DNA from: Sulfurimonas sp.
Lineage (GTDB): Bacteria; Campylobacterota; Campylobacteria; Campylobacterales; Sulfurimonadaceae
DNA: 64,000 nt
Direction: 5' to 3'
Assembly (NCBI RefSeq): GCF_041583195.1
Contig: NZ_JBFHGL010000006.1
Coordinates: forward strand, 1 to 64,000
Shown: piece after piece, positions 35,422-44,035 of the stretch
Position numbering within the stretch: the stretch's first letter is position 1
How the letters are laid out: each line of letters starts with the position of its first letter
Notes under the pieces: model-generated
What the model was told of the DNA's origin: nothing
Databases searched by the model: none
What the model saw: the letters and a program-made list of their open reading frames with translations, nothing else
Position numbers and translations under genes: made by a program

Positions 35422-36594
35422 TTATATTTTTAATTTTTCTATCCAAGATTTCATTTTTGCTTCAAAACCAATCTCTTTAAATTCTACAAGATCTAGTTTC
35501 TGTGTAAGATACTCTTGATCTACATAGCCGCCAAAATCGTGCGGGTATAGATAACCTTCGTTATTTTGTTGAATATTTTTTGGAATATCCAGCATTACGC
35601 CGTTGTTAATCATCTGTAGAGCTTTATTTATGGCCATATAGGCAGAGTTTGATTTAGGCGATGCACACAGATATATAACTGCTTGAGCTAATGGTATACG
35701 AGCTTCTGGATAACCTATATTTTTAACAGTAGTAAGACAAGATGTGCAAAGTGTAAGTGCTTGAGGATTTGCATTTCCAACATCTTCACTTGCTAAAATT
35801 ACAAGTCGTCTTGCTATAAAGTCGGCACTCTCACCACCGTCAATCAGACGAGCAAGATAGTAGATCGCAGCATCTGCATCACTTCCGCGGATCGATTTGA
35901 TCATCGCTGAAGCTAGGTCATAGTGAACTCCAGCTTCTGAACTTCCTGCACTAAGCGCATTTGGTCTTAGTGATTTTAGATTTTTTAGAGTAATGTGTGT
36001 GTCAAGGTTTGAAGAAAACTCTAAAAGTTTTAACATTGCTCTTGCATCTCCTCCACTGCTTGCAACTAGATACTCTCTTGCATCGCTGTCTATTGTGAGC
36101 TCTTTTAAAGCCTTGTCTAAAAGTTTATCTAGTGCATCATTTTTTATATTGTAAAGTTCAAAAAGCATACTGCGTGAACGAATAGCTGATGTGAGTGAAA
36201 AGAATGGATTCTCTGTGGAAGCTCCAATTAAAAGAACAGAGTTGTTCTCCATTACAGGCAAAAGCACCTCTTGCTGGTTTTTTGCAAGGCGGTGAACCTC
36301 GTCTATAAATATAAGAGGTTTTTGCAAAGCGTTTTTGTATTGATCAAAGATCTTTCTTAGCTGATCTATCTTTAGTGAGGTTGCATTAAACTCATAAAAC
36401 GGCATATCAAGAGTTTTAGAGATTATACGTGCAATTGAAGTTTTCCCACATCCTGCAGGACCGAAGAAAAAGCTGTGTCCCAAAGCATTTTGTTCACAAA
36501 GTTTTCTAAGTGGAGAATTAGGGGAGCTTAGATGTTCTTGACCGACTAAATCATCAAAATTATCAGGACGAAGAAGGTGTGTAAAGTCAGGCAC
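35422..36594 (-). CDS. rarA: Replication-associated recombination protein A (AAA+ ATPase)
   Basis: RarA/MgsA acts at stalled replication forks and binds SSB. Walker A is G-P-A-G-C-G-K-T-S near residue 46 and Walker B F-I-D-E-V-H-R near residue 97, with sensor 1 in L-I-G-A-S-T-E-N-P. The C-terminal tetramerisation region has D-A-A-I-Y-Y-L-A-R-L-I-D-G-G and P-E-A-R-I-P-L-A-Q-A. The length is normal (390). It lies 3 bases downstream of the pseudouridine synthase gene and is likely co-transcribed with it. Confidence 0.94.
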   Translation of the reverse strand: MPDFTHLLRPDNFDDLVGQEHLSSPNSPLRKLCEQNALGHSFFFGPAGCGKTSIARIISKTLDMPFYEFNATSLKIDQLRKIFDQYKNALQKPLIFIDEVHRLAKNQQEVLLPVMENNSVLLIGASTENPFFSLTSAIRSRSMLFELYNIKNDALDKLLDKALKELTIDSDAREYLVASSGGDARAMLKLLEFSSNLDTHITLKNLKSLRPNALSAGSSEAGVHYDLASAMIKSIRGSDADAAIYYLARLIDGGESADFIARRLVILASEDVGNANPQALTLCTSCLTTVKNIGYPEARIPLAQAVIYLCASPKSNSAYMAINKALQMINNGVMLDIPKNIQQNNEGYLYPHDFGGYVDQEYLTQKLDLVEFKEIGFEAKMKSWIEKLKI

Positions 36595-36597
36595 TCG

Positions 36598-37383
36598 CTA
36601 CTCTTTGTCTGCTTTGTCTTTAGCTTTTTTCTCTTCTTTTAAAAACTTTGCAAGTGCAGAGTATTCGCTTCTTGTTAAAAACCTGCTTTTTCCAGTTGGG
36701 AGGTTATTTAATTCGATCTCCGCAAAACTTATACGTTTAAGATCAACTACTTCAGCTCCAAAGTGTGCGAAAAAACGTCTTAGTTCACGGTTCTTACCTT
36801 CAGATATAGCTACTTTTAAAATAGAGTAGCTTGGAGTGTTTTTTTGAATCTGATAACCAATAAAAGGTTTAAAAGTCATAGATGTTATTTTCGAATGACT
36901 ATGAGCACCTGCAGTCGCATCCTCTAAAGTCATGCCGTTTAGCATAGCATCTTCCATGTCAGGAGTTATTTCACCCTGAATTTTTATCTTATAAGTTCTT
37001 TGAAGATCAGATTCCATTAAAGCTGTAGCAACTTTAGATGCATCAGTTAAAAGTAGAACTCCCTCACTAGCAAAATCTAGACGTCCAACAGGTATATAGT
37101 GTCTGTACTTTTTCTCTAAAGTATCATAGATAGTTTTGCGTCCTTTAGGATCTTTCTTTGTAACAAGTTCACCTTTTGCTTTGTTGTAAACAATAACCGT
37201 ATATTTATCTTTTGGAGCTACTTTTTTACCGCTGATCCAAACATCTGCACCAAACTCTTCTACTTGTGTCGCAGGGTTTGTTTCTACTTCACCGTTTACT
37301 TTTACGTAACCGTCTTGAATAGCTTTGTCCGCTTCACGACGTGAATAGCTGGAATGATGTGCTATATATTTGTTTAATCTCAA
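36598..37383 (-). CDS. RNA pseudouridine synthase, RsuA/RluB family
   Basis: An S4 RNA-binding domain (M-R-L-N-K-Y-I-A to V-K-V-N-G-E-V) is followed by the catalytic domain with G-R-L-D-F-A-S-E-G, the Asp nucleophile. R-E-L-R-R-F-F-A-H is also typical. The enzyme isomerises a uridine in rRNA; whether the 23S (RluB) or 16S (RsuA) site is used cannot be told. The C-terminal tail is Lys-rich. It overlaps the upstream kdsD by 4 bases. Confidence 0.92.
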   Translation of the reverse strand: MRLNKYIAHHSSYSRREADKAIQDGYVKVNGEVETNPATQVEEFGADVWISGKKVAPKDKYTVIVYNKAKGELVTKKDPKGRKTIYDTLEKKYRHYIPVGRLDFASEGVLLLTDASKVATALMESDLQRTYKIKIQGEITPDMEDAMLNGMTLEDATAGAHSHSKITSMTFKPFIGYQIQKNTPSYSILKVAISEGKNRELRRFFAHFGAEVVDLKRISFAEIELNNLPTGKSRFLTRSEYSALAKFLKEEKKAKDKADKE

Positions 37384-38342
37384 GAGATTCCCTTCTCTAC
37401 AAGTGTATGGATGTGTAGTACACCCTTTATTTTCTTCTCTTTATCTGTAATTACAAGAAGTTGAATTTTTTTGTTTTCTATAAGTTCAAGTGCTTCACTC
37501 GCTAAAAGCTCATCATTATCACAAGTCATAGGATCTTTTGTAGCATAGTTCATAACGTCATCTTCGATTGAGAAGTCTTCACTCATAAGTGCACGGCGAA
37601 TATCCCCATCACTTAAAAGTGCTACAAGTTTATTATTAGAATCTGCTATTAAAACAGTTCCTAAACGACCTTCACTGATCTTTAAAATTGCATCTTTAAC
37701 TTTTGTATCTTCTGAAATTATAGGAAGATTTTTTGTAGTCATAAGATCGCTAATTTTTATAAAAAGCTGTTTTCCAAGCGAACCACCCGGGTGAAAAGAT
37801 GCAAAATCGCTCTTTTTAAAGTCACGGGCTTTCATTAAACATACGGCTAGTGCATCACCAAGAGCAAGTGTAAGTGTAGTTGAACTTGTCGGTGCAATAT
37901 TTAGCGGGCATGCCTCTTTCTCAACCACTACGTCTATAACCATATCTGAGTATTTTCCAAGAGTTGAGTTCTTGTCTCTAGTCATACCAATTAAAGGGAT
38001 GTCAAAACGTTTTATATGTGGCAAAATCTGACTAAGCTCTTCACTCTCACCACTGTACGAGATAGCGATCACTACATCACCTTTGCTTATCATACCTAGA
38101 TCACCGTGAAGTGCTTCTGTCGGGTGAAGAAAAAAACTAGGAGTACCGGTTGAGGCAAAAGTTGCTGCCATTTTCGCACCGATTAGGCCTGATTTACCAA
38201 CACCGGTAACTATTAGTTTTCCATTTGAGTTTAAAATAAGTTCAACTGCCCTGTCAAAAACATCATCAATTTTTTTGGATGCTTCTAAAAGTGTATTTGC
38301 TTCAATATTTAATGTTTCTTGTGCTATTTGTTTAAAATTCAT
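37380..38342 (-). CDS. kdsD: Arabinose-5-phosphate isomerase (KpsF/GutQ family)
   Basis: It makes D-arabinose 5-phosphate for KDO synthesis. The N-terminal SIS domain has T-G-V-G-K-S-G-L-I-G-A-K-M and S-Y-S-G-E-S-E-E; F-H-P-G-G-S-L-G-K near residue 190 is diagnostic. Two CBS motifs occupy about residues 205-320. The length (320) is standard. It diverges from the P-loop gene at 38393. Confidence 0.94.
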   Translation of the reverse strand: MNFKQIAQETLNIEANTLLEASKKIDDVFDRAVELILNSNGKLIVTGVGKSGLIGAKMAATFASTGTPSFFLHPTEALHGDLGMISKGDVVIAISYSGESEELSQILPHIKRFDIPLIGMTRDKNSTLGKYSDMVIDVVVEKEACPLNIAPTSSTTLTLALGDALAVCLMKARDFKKSDFASFHPGGSLGKQLFIKISDLMTTKNLPIISEDTKVKDAILKISEGRLGTVLIADSNNKLVALLSDGDIRRALMSEDFSIEDDVMNYATKDPMTCDNDELLASEALELIENKKIQLLVITDKEKKIKGVLHIHTLVEKGIS

Positions 38343-38366
38343 GAAGATATTATATCCTTATTTTGC

Positions 38367-38372
38367 TATAAT
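38367..38372 (+). promoter_or_regulatory. -10 element for the P-loop/nnr genes
   Basis: TTGCTATAATTTAGG contains TATAAT 20 bases before the ATG at 38393, in the 50-base gap diverging from kdsD. No good -35 is seen. Confidence 0.55.
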
Positions 38373-38392
38373 TTAGGTAATAAACATTAAAT

Positions 38393-39145
38393 ATGAAAAG
38401 AGCAGTTATGAGAAATATTATTGGTAAATTTAATGACGCATTGGGGTCTTTGGAACTTAAAGAACCTAGCTTATATTACAATACACTTATCCTTGGTGAG
38501 CATGGTGCGGGTAAGACGAATTTGGCTTGTAGAATTAGAGACTTTGTTATAGATAGTGGTATACCTACGTTTTATATAGATTTTTCAGATTCAAATGAAG
38601 AAGATATTGAAATGAGATATAAAGATCAGTACTTTAACTATATAAGATACGAAGAGACTGAAGAGTTTGATAAAGAGTTAGATAAGTTAATTGCTGAGAG
38701 AAAACATATATACATGTCTGCAAGTCCTTCATATTTTGACACTTCAAAAAGACGTGTAAAAAGCAGACTTACTAAAACTATACAAAAGCAGGAACTTTTA
38801 GATAATTACTACTATTTCCTACATGACATTGAAAATCTTAACGGTTTTTACGTTCAGTTTTCTGACTTTTTACTATATATGTTAAGTTTTTCAAAACTTT
38901 CAAAATACGGTATTACATTCTTAGCTCAACCGCATAAAACGTTTGAAAATACAAATATAAAACTTATGTTTACATATCTTTTCATAGGTAAGTGTTCAAA
39001 TCTAGATTATTTCAATACGGCAAGTTTAAACAATCTTGTAAAAAATAGATTTTTATACCAGTATAGAACACAGTATCCTACACTTTTATTTAACGATATA
39101 AAAACTCACAGTGTAGATATAAATGAGAACTATATAGAAGCTTAA
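38393..39145 (+). CDS. Uncharacterised P-loop ATPase-like protein
   Basis: Walker A is L-G-E-H-G-A-G-K-T-N near residue 40, and Y-M-S-A-S-P near residue 105 follows a strand. No clear Walker B is found; the middle is rich in Tyr and Asp. About 250 residues with no recognised family. ATG 38393 is used; ATG 38408 (M-R-N-I-I-G-K-F) is an alternative with AGAG ahead. One base separates its stop from the nnr gene, so they are in one operon. It may be an ATP-binding accessory or orphan AAA-type protein. Confidence 0.65.
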   Translation: MKRAVMRNIIGKFNDALGSLELKEPSLYYNTLILGEHGAGKTNLACRIRDFVIDSGIPTFYIDFSDSNEEDIEMRYKDQYFNYIRYEETEEFDKELDKLIAERKHIYMSASPSYFDTSKRRVKSRLTKTIQKQELLDNYYYFLHDIENLNGFYVQFSDFLLYMLSFSKLSKYGITFLAQPHKTFENTNIKLMFTYLFIGKCSNLDYFNTASLNNLVKNRFLYQYRTQYPTLLFNDIKTHSVDINENYIEA

Positions 39146-39146
39146 G

Positions 39147-40511
39147 ATGCAAAAATTATACGATGAGGTAGCTTCACTAGATCAAAGGTGTTACGATAGT
39201 TTTGGACTGAGTGAAGATTTGCTTATGGAACATGCAGCTGATGGCATGGCCGATTTTATCAGAACAAAATTTGATAAGCACTCATCTATAGTTATAGTAT
39301 GTGGAAGCGGTAATAATGGAGCTGACGGTATAGCTCTTGGAAGGCTTTTGCATAAAGATTATGATGTACGACTGTTTCATGTAAAAGAGCCTAAATCTGA
39401 GATGGCAATATTACAAAAAAAACGCTCAGATGCAATAGGTATTAATGAATGTAGATCTATTGAGGAGTGTGATGTTTTAGTTGATGCTATTGTAGGAACT
39501 GGTTTTAGCGGAGAGTTTAATTCAGATATATTAAACACAGTTGAGCAAATGAATAACTCTAACGCATATAAGATAGCCTGCGATGTTCCAAGTGGATATA
39601 GATTTTTTGCAGATACAACTCTAACTATGGGTGCACTTAAAAAAGATATGTATCTTGACGGGCATAAAGAGTATGTAGGTGATATTAGAGTTCTTGATCT
39701 TGGAGTTTCAAGAGAGATATATGAGAGTAAATCAGACTGGACATTGCTTGATTTAGAAGATTTGGAACTTCCAAACAGAGAAATAGAAGATACTCATAAA
39801 GGTAGCTTTGGACATCTTGCTTGTATAAGCGGAGAGAAGATCGGTGCAGGAGTTCTTTGTGCTAAAGCGGCACTGCGTTTTGGAGCAGGACTTGTAACTA
39901 TCGTTGGTTATAACAATACAAACATACCACACTCAATTATGAGTAGTGAACTTCTGCCTGATAATACAACTGCTATAGCAATCGGCATGGGGCTTGGAGA
40001 TTCTTACTCAGACAGAGATCTAAATGCTTTTTTAGATAATGACACCCCTCTAATAATAGATGCAGATATTTTACATATGGATATTTTATTAGATATTTTA
40101 AAAAGAAAAAATGTAGTTTTAACACCTCATGCAAAAGAGTTTGTTTCTGTTTTGAAACTATGTGATCTTGCAGATATATCAATAGAAGAGTTACAGAAAA
40201 ATCGTTTTAAATATGTAGAGATGTTTTGTCAAAAGTACCAAAATGCAACACTTCTTTTAAAAGGTGCAAATGTTATTATTGGACAAGGCAATAGTTTTTA
40301 TGTAAATCCACATGGCAGTTCTAAACTTGCAAAAGGTGGCAGCGGAGATGTTTTAAGCGGTCTTATAGGCTCATTACTTGCTCAGGGTTATGAACCGATA
40401 GAAGCAGTTAAAAATGCATCGCTTGCACATGTCAGCCTTGCACTTAACTACACAGGTTCTGATTTTTCCCTTACGCCAGATGATTTAATCTCTCAAATTG
40501 GGAAACTGTAA
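39147..40511 (+). CDS. nnr: Bifunctional NAD(P)H-hydrate epimerase/ADP-dependent dehydratase
   Basis: It repairs hydrated NADH and NADPH. The N-terminal YjeF_N domain (about residues 1-205) has C-G-S-G-N-N-G-A-D-G and V-D-A-I-V-G-T-G-F-S-G. The C-terminal carbohydrate-kinase-like domain (about 210-454) has the diagnostic L-A-K-G-G-S-G-D-V-L-S-G with catalytic Asp, and L-T-P-H-A-K-E-F. The N-terminal domain looks a little shorter than in E. coli YjeF. It is followed by thiG after 47 bases. Confidence 0.93.
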   Translation: MQKLYDEVASLDQRCYDSFGLSEDLLMEHAADGMADFIRTKFDKHSSIVIVCGSGNNGADGIALGRLLHKDYDVRLFHVKEPKSEMAILQKKRSDAIGINECRSIEECDVLVDAIVGTGFSGEFNSDILNTVEQMNNSNAYKIACDVPSGYRFFADTTLTMGALKKDMYLDGHKEYVGDIRVLDLGVSREIYESKSDWTLLDLEDLELPNREIEDTHKGSFGHLACISGEKIGAGVLCAKAALRFGAGLVTIVGYNNTNIPHSIMSSELLPDNTTAIAIGMGLGDSYSDRDLNAFLDNDTPLIIDADILHMDILLDILKRKNVVLTPHAKEFVSVLKLCDLADISIEELQKNRFKYVEMFCQKYQNATLLLKGANVIIGQGNSFYVNPHGSSKLAKGGSGDVLSGLIGSLLAQGYEPIEAVKNASLAHVSLALNYTGSDFSLTPDDLISQIGKL

Positions 40512-40558
40512 GAAAGCTTATGTTATAAACTCCACAATAAAATATTTTAGGGAAAAAT

Positions 40559-41341
40559 ATGAATGATACAAATTTAAAAATTGGAAAATATGAACTTGGA
40601 AGCCGCTTAATTGTTGGAAGCGGAAAGTATGATTCTTTTGAAACTACAAAAGAAGCGACTCTTGCAAGTGGAAGTGAGCTGATTACTGTTGCTGTTCGTC
40701 GTCTTAACATTACTGATCCAGATAAAGAAAACCTTCGTGATACTTTTGCAGGTACTAATGTAAAATTTTTACCAAATTCTGCAGGATGTACAACTGCTGA
40801 AGAGGCTATAACAACGTTCCGTCTTACTCGTGAAGCTACAGGAATTGATCTTATAAAACTAGAGGTTATCGGAGATACTGCAAAAACTTTATATCCTGAC
40901 GTATTAGAGACAATTGAAGCATGTAAAGTTTTAGCAAAAGACGGTTTCACTATTATGGCTTATACTTCAGATGATCCTATCATGGCTAAGCGTTTAGAAG
41001 ATGCTGGTGCTCATGCTATTATGCCTCTTGCTGCTCCTATTGGAAGTGGTCTTGGGATCCAAAACCCATACAACGTAGCATTTATTAAAGATGCAGTTAA
41101 CGTACCTGTTATTGTAGATGCTGGGATCGGTTGTGCGAGTGATGCTGCTTATGCAATGGAATTAGGTGCTGAGGGTGTTTTAACAAATACTGCTATTGCT
41201 CAAGCACAAAACCCTATGATGATGGCAGTTGCGATGAAGCATGCAGTTCAAGCTGGACGTATGAGTTATTTAGCTGGACGTATTCCTAAAAAACCATACG
41301 CAACTGCGTCTAGTCCTATAGATGGACTGATTCAGTTCTAA
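40559..41341 (+). CDS. thiG: Thiazole synthase
   Basis: ThiG forms the thiazole phosphate ring of thiamine from deoxyxylulose phosphate, glycine-derived imine and ThiS-thiocarboxylate. It opens with L-I-V-G-S-G-K-Y and continues with [16 protein letters not shown] (Schiff-base Lys), A-P-I-G-S-G-L-G and [10 protein letters not shown]. The 260-residue length is normal. No TPP riboswitch motif is seen in the short leader, and no other thiamine genes are in the window. Confidence 0.96.
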   Translation: MNDTNLKIGKYELGSRLIVGSGKYDSFETTKEATLASGSELITVAVRRLNITDPDKENLRDTFAGTNVKFLPNSAGCTTAEEAITTFRLTREATGIDLIKLEVIGDTAKTLYPDVLETIEACKVLAKDGFTIMAYTSDDPIMAKRLEDAGAHAIMPLAAPIGSGLGIQNPYNVAFIKDAVNVPVIVDAGIGCASDAAYAMELGAEGVLTNTAIAQAQNPMMMAVAMKHAVQAGRMSYLAGRIPKKPYATASSPIDGLIQF

Positions 41342-41613
41342 ACCTCAAACTTACTAGATAGATGGGACATAAGTAAAAGTTGTCCCATCCCCTCAAAAAA
41401 CTTATCTATTCCCATCTCTTGAGCCGATGTGGCTTTTTGTAATGCAGTTAAAAAAACAAGTTGAGACTCTTCGCTCGCACTCATGTATGTATCTATTATG
41501 TACTCTATAGATAAAGAGTGTGTCTCGCCGTTTACATCAAAGTCAATTTTAGAGGCAGGATTTATACCTTTTGAATTGACTATATCTAGACATTCTTTTT
41601 TATTCGGATTCAA
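41338..41613 (-). CDS. Small hypothetical protein
   Basis: A 91-residue mixed alpha/beta protein of unknown family. It starts 1 base after the transporter gene and converges on thiG with a 4-base stop overlap. It has an acidic middle with S-A-S-E-E-S-Q. The close spacing suggests it is co-transcribed with the transporter. Confidence 0.55.
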   Translation of the reverse strand: MNPNKKECLDIVNSKGINPASKIDFDVNGETHSLSIEYIIDTYMSASEESQLVFLTALQKATSAQEMGIDKFFEGMGQLLLMSHLSSKFEV

Positions 41614-41614
41614 T

Positions 41615-42952
41615 TTAAATAACCCCCATCAATGAAAGCATAACTATAAACATAGCTACAGGTGTTATGTAGCGAAGTGAAAAGTACCATAACTCAAAAG
41701 ACTTTCCAAGTTGTGGTTTTAAAATAGATTCAACTCTTTGTTTCTCAATTACAAAACCTACAAAAACCGCCATTATAAGTCCACCAAGTGGAAGCATGAT
41801 AGCAGCTGTAATATGATCAACCCAATCAAAAAAGTTTTTATCTCCCCAAGTTAATACCTCTTTATAGCCGTCTATATTTGAGAGTAGGGCAATAATACCA
41901 ACAAGATAGAAAAACAGACCCATCGCTACAGATGCTTTTACTCTGCTCCATTTGAACCTATCTATAAAGTACTGAACCATAGGCTCAACTAGTGAAACTG
42001 AAGATGTAAGTCCTGCAAATGCTAAAGCCAAGAAAAATAAAACGGCAAATATATTTCCTAAAATCCCCATCTCATAAAATGCAGCTGGTAATGAGATGAA
42101 AACAAGTCCAGGTCCTTTTGCAGGTCCTGCACCGTATTGGTAAAGGAAAGTAAAAAGCATAAGTCCAGCTACTATAGCAATAGCTGTATCTAAAAATACA
42201 ACCCAAAAAGCGTTTTGAACAATGTTTGAGTTTTTCTCCATGGAAGCTGAGTAGGTCATAATAGCACCCATACCAAGAGATAGTGTGAAAAATGCATGTC
42301 CTACCGCTGTTACAAAAGCGTCAGAGTCTATTTTAGACCAGTCAGATGCAAACATAAATTCAACTGAGCGTGAGAATGAATCTAAGCTAACAGCATATGC
42401 AAACATACCAAGCAAGATGATCATAAGTGTGGGCATTAAAACCATATTTATTTTCTCAATACCGCCTTTAATACCACGTGTGAGAACATAAGTGATCCAA
42501 GCAAAAGCAATAGTATGATAAAAAAGCTGTGTAAATATATCAGTATGAAGCATAGCACTAAATGTCGTTTCAGCTTCTTTTACAGATGCAGGCAAGTGTG
42601 TTAAAGACGTGACAATATAATGAAAGATCCATCCTATTACAACTGAGTAAAAGATCATAATAAACAGACCTGCTAAGCCTTGGAAGCCACCATATTTCCA
42701 TTTTTCTTTGTGTCTAGGGGCTAGATCTTCAAAAGATGTAACTGTATCTTTTCTACCCATATAACCGATTAACATCTCTGCTATCATAATAGAAAAACCA
42801 ATAAGTAAAACTGTTATAAGATATATAAGTACAAAAGCACCACCGCCATACTCACCTGCAATATATGGAAATTTCCATATATTTCCCAGTCCAACAGCAC
42901 TTCCGGCTGCTGCTAAAATAAAACCAATCCGACTAAACCTAGCTATTTTCAT
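41615..42952 (-). CDS. Neurotransmitter:sodium symporter (NSS) family transporter
   Basis: An inner-membrane Na+-coupled transporter, likely for an amino acid. Transmembrane segment 1 has the NSS hallmark A-A-A-G-S-A-V-G-L-G-N-I-W-K-F-P, where the unwound region binds Na+ and substrate. About 11-12 hydrophobic segments are seen over 445 residues. S-L-G-M-G-A-I-M-T-Y-S-A-S lies in TM6-7. The substrate is not predictable. It is transcribed away from the tRNA cluster. Confidence 0.93.
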   Translation of the reverse strand: MKIARFSRIGFILAAAGSAVGLGNIWKFPYIAGEYGGGAFVLIYLITVLLIGFSIMIAEMLIGYMGRKDTVTSFEDLAPRHKEKWKYGGFQGLAGLFIMIFYSVVIGWIFHYIVTSLTHLPASVKEAETTFSAMLHTDIFTQLFYHTIAFAWITYVLTRGIKGGIEKINMVLMPTLMIILLGMFAYAVSLDSFSRSVEFMFASDWSKIDSDAFVTAVGHAFFTLSLGMGAIMTYSASMEKNSNIVQNAFWVVFLDTAIAIVAGLMLFTFLYQYGAGPAKGPGLVFISLPAAFYEMGILGNIFAVLFFLALAFAGLTSSVSLVEPMVQYFIDRFKWSRVKASVAMGLFFYLVGIIALLSNIDGYKEVLTWGDKNFFDWVDHITAAIMLPLGGLIMAVFVGFVIEKQRVESILKPQLGKSFELWYFSLRYITPVAMFIVMLSLMGVI

Positions 42953-43013
42953 ATGTCAAAACCCCTTGAATTGAGGATATTATACAGAAAATGAAAAAAA
43001 TGTCAAAAAACTA

Positions 43014-43042
43014 TTGACATATTTTATAAAATTGTCTATAAT
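43014..43042 (+). promoter_or_regulatory. Consensus sigma-70 promoter of the tRNA cluster
   Basis: TTGACA at 43014-43019, a 17-base spacer and TATAAT at 43037-43042: a perfect match to the sigma-70 consensus, as common for stable RNA genes. It lies 42 bases upstream of the first tRNA. Confidence 0.92.
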
Positions 43043-43084
43043 TTCGCCTCATTAATCAGCTATGTGTTGGTTTTTGTAACAGGT

Positions 43085-43162
43085 CGGGGTGTAGCTCAGT
43101 ATGGTTAGAGTACTTGGTTTGGGACCAAGGGGCCGAAGGTTCGAGTCCTTTCACCCCGACCA
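43085..43162 (+). tRNA. tRNA-Pro(TGG)
   Basis: The acceptor arms CGGGGTG/CACCCCG, the anticodon stem CTTGG/CCAAG with loop TTTGGGA, and GGTTCGAGTCC in the T arm fold as a standard cloverleaf. CCA is encoded. Confidence 0.96.
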
Positions 43163-43190
43163 CTCTTTTTTTATGTTTAATTAGACTTAT

Positions 43191-43268
43191 GGTGAGATTA
43201 GCTCAGCTGGTTAGAGCACTGGTTTGTGGTGCCGGGGGTCGCGGGTTCGAATCCCGTATCTCACCCCA
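43191..43268 (+). tRNA. tRNA-His(GTG)
   Basis: Anticodon GTG in loop TTGTGGT. The acceptor GTGAGAT/ATCTCAC is preceded by the extra G(-1) at 43191 that pairs with C73, specific to tRNA-His. CCA is encoded. Confidence 0.95.
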
Positions 43269-43319
43269 TGAATTAAATATAAAAAAGTAAATAACATTAA
43301 AAATTAATAAATTTTTGTG

Positions 43320-43396
43320 GCGTCCGTGGCTCAACTGGATAGAGTTTCGGACTTCGGATCCGACGGTTATAGGTTCGAATCCTATCGGGCGCACCA
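43320..43396 (+). tRNA. tRNA-Arg(TCG)
   Basis: Acceptor GCGTCCG/CGGGCGC with one G-T pair, anticodon stem TCGGA/TCCGA with loop CTTCGGA, T loop GGTTCGAATCC, encoded CCA. Confidence 0.95.
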
Positions 43397-43411
43397 TTTA
43401 TTTAAATGTAT

Positions 43412-43488
<77 letters not shown>

Positions 43489-43541
43489 CTTTTTATTTAT
43501 GTTAATGTCTGAAGAGACATAAAACACTTTCTACAACGTGC

Positions 43542-43626
43542 GCGGATGTGGTGAAATTGGTAGACACGCCAGACTTAGGATCTGGTGCCGCAAGGTGTGG
43601 AGGTTCGAGTCCTCTCATCCGCACCA
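43542..43626 (+). tRNA. tRNA-Leu(TAG)
   Basis: Acceptor GCGGATG/CATCCGC, anticodon stem CCAGA/TCTGG with loop CTTAGGA, and a long class II variable arm (TGCCGCAAGGTGTG) confirm tRNA-Leu. The accessory island begins right after its 3' end, so it may be the integration site. Confidence 0.96.
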
Positions 43627-43880
43627 TTTAAAGCTATAGCGAACTTTTAAAGGTTTTCTAAACGCTTAAAACTTCAAATAATAATCTTATTGGGTACGGT
43701 TTAGGGTACGGTTCTAGCAGAGCTTAAAACTAAATTTATTTTAAGATTACTTCAAAACATTAAGCATAAAAATCATATAAAGTATATTTTTATAACACCA
43801 TGTTATTTGATAATACACTATATAACTAAAATAATGTATTTTTGGATTTATTTACTTTTTTTTTCATTTTAATACAATTT
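43627..43880. other. AT-rich island boundary with a short tandem repeat
   Basis: About 250 bases between tRNA-Leu and the structured leader hold no gene. GGGTACGGTT occurs twice (43692-43701 and 43704-43713) with a 12-base period. This could be a recombinase arm site, but no second copy of the tRNA 3' end was found in the window, so attachment-site ends are not defined. Confidence 0.4.
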
Positions 43881-43982
43881 CGGCATACAACTAATTACTG
43901 TGTGCAGGGAGCCAAAAACTGCACAATAAGGATTCTTTGAATCCTTGCACAGAGTAATTGATGTGTATGTTTTTTGGCTCTC
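43881..43982 (+). promoter_or_regulatory. Pseudoknot-capable leader upstream of the putative replication gene
   Basis: TGTGCA (43901-43906) pairs with TGCACA at 43920-43925, leaving GGGAGCCAAAAAC as a loop. That loop's GAGCCAAAAA core (43909-43918) is complementary to TTTTTGGCTC at 43971-43980, forming a pseudoknot. TGCACAGAGTAATT (43946-43959) is an alternative partner for AATTACTGTGTGCA (43893-43906). AAGGATTC/GAATCCTT (43928-43946) makes a further 8-bp hairpin. Such competing folds before a rep gene recall copy-control leaders of IncI/IncL-type plasmids; the role here is inferred. Confidence 0.55.
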
Positions 43983-44035
43983 ATGCGCATTTGTATAATT
44001 ATTCTTAATCCAGATCCAGACCAAACCAAAATATT

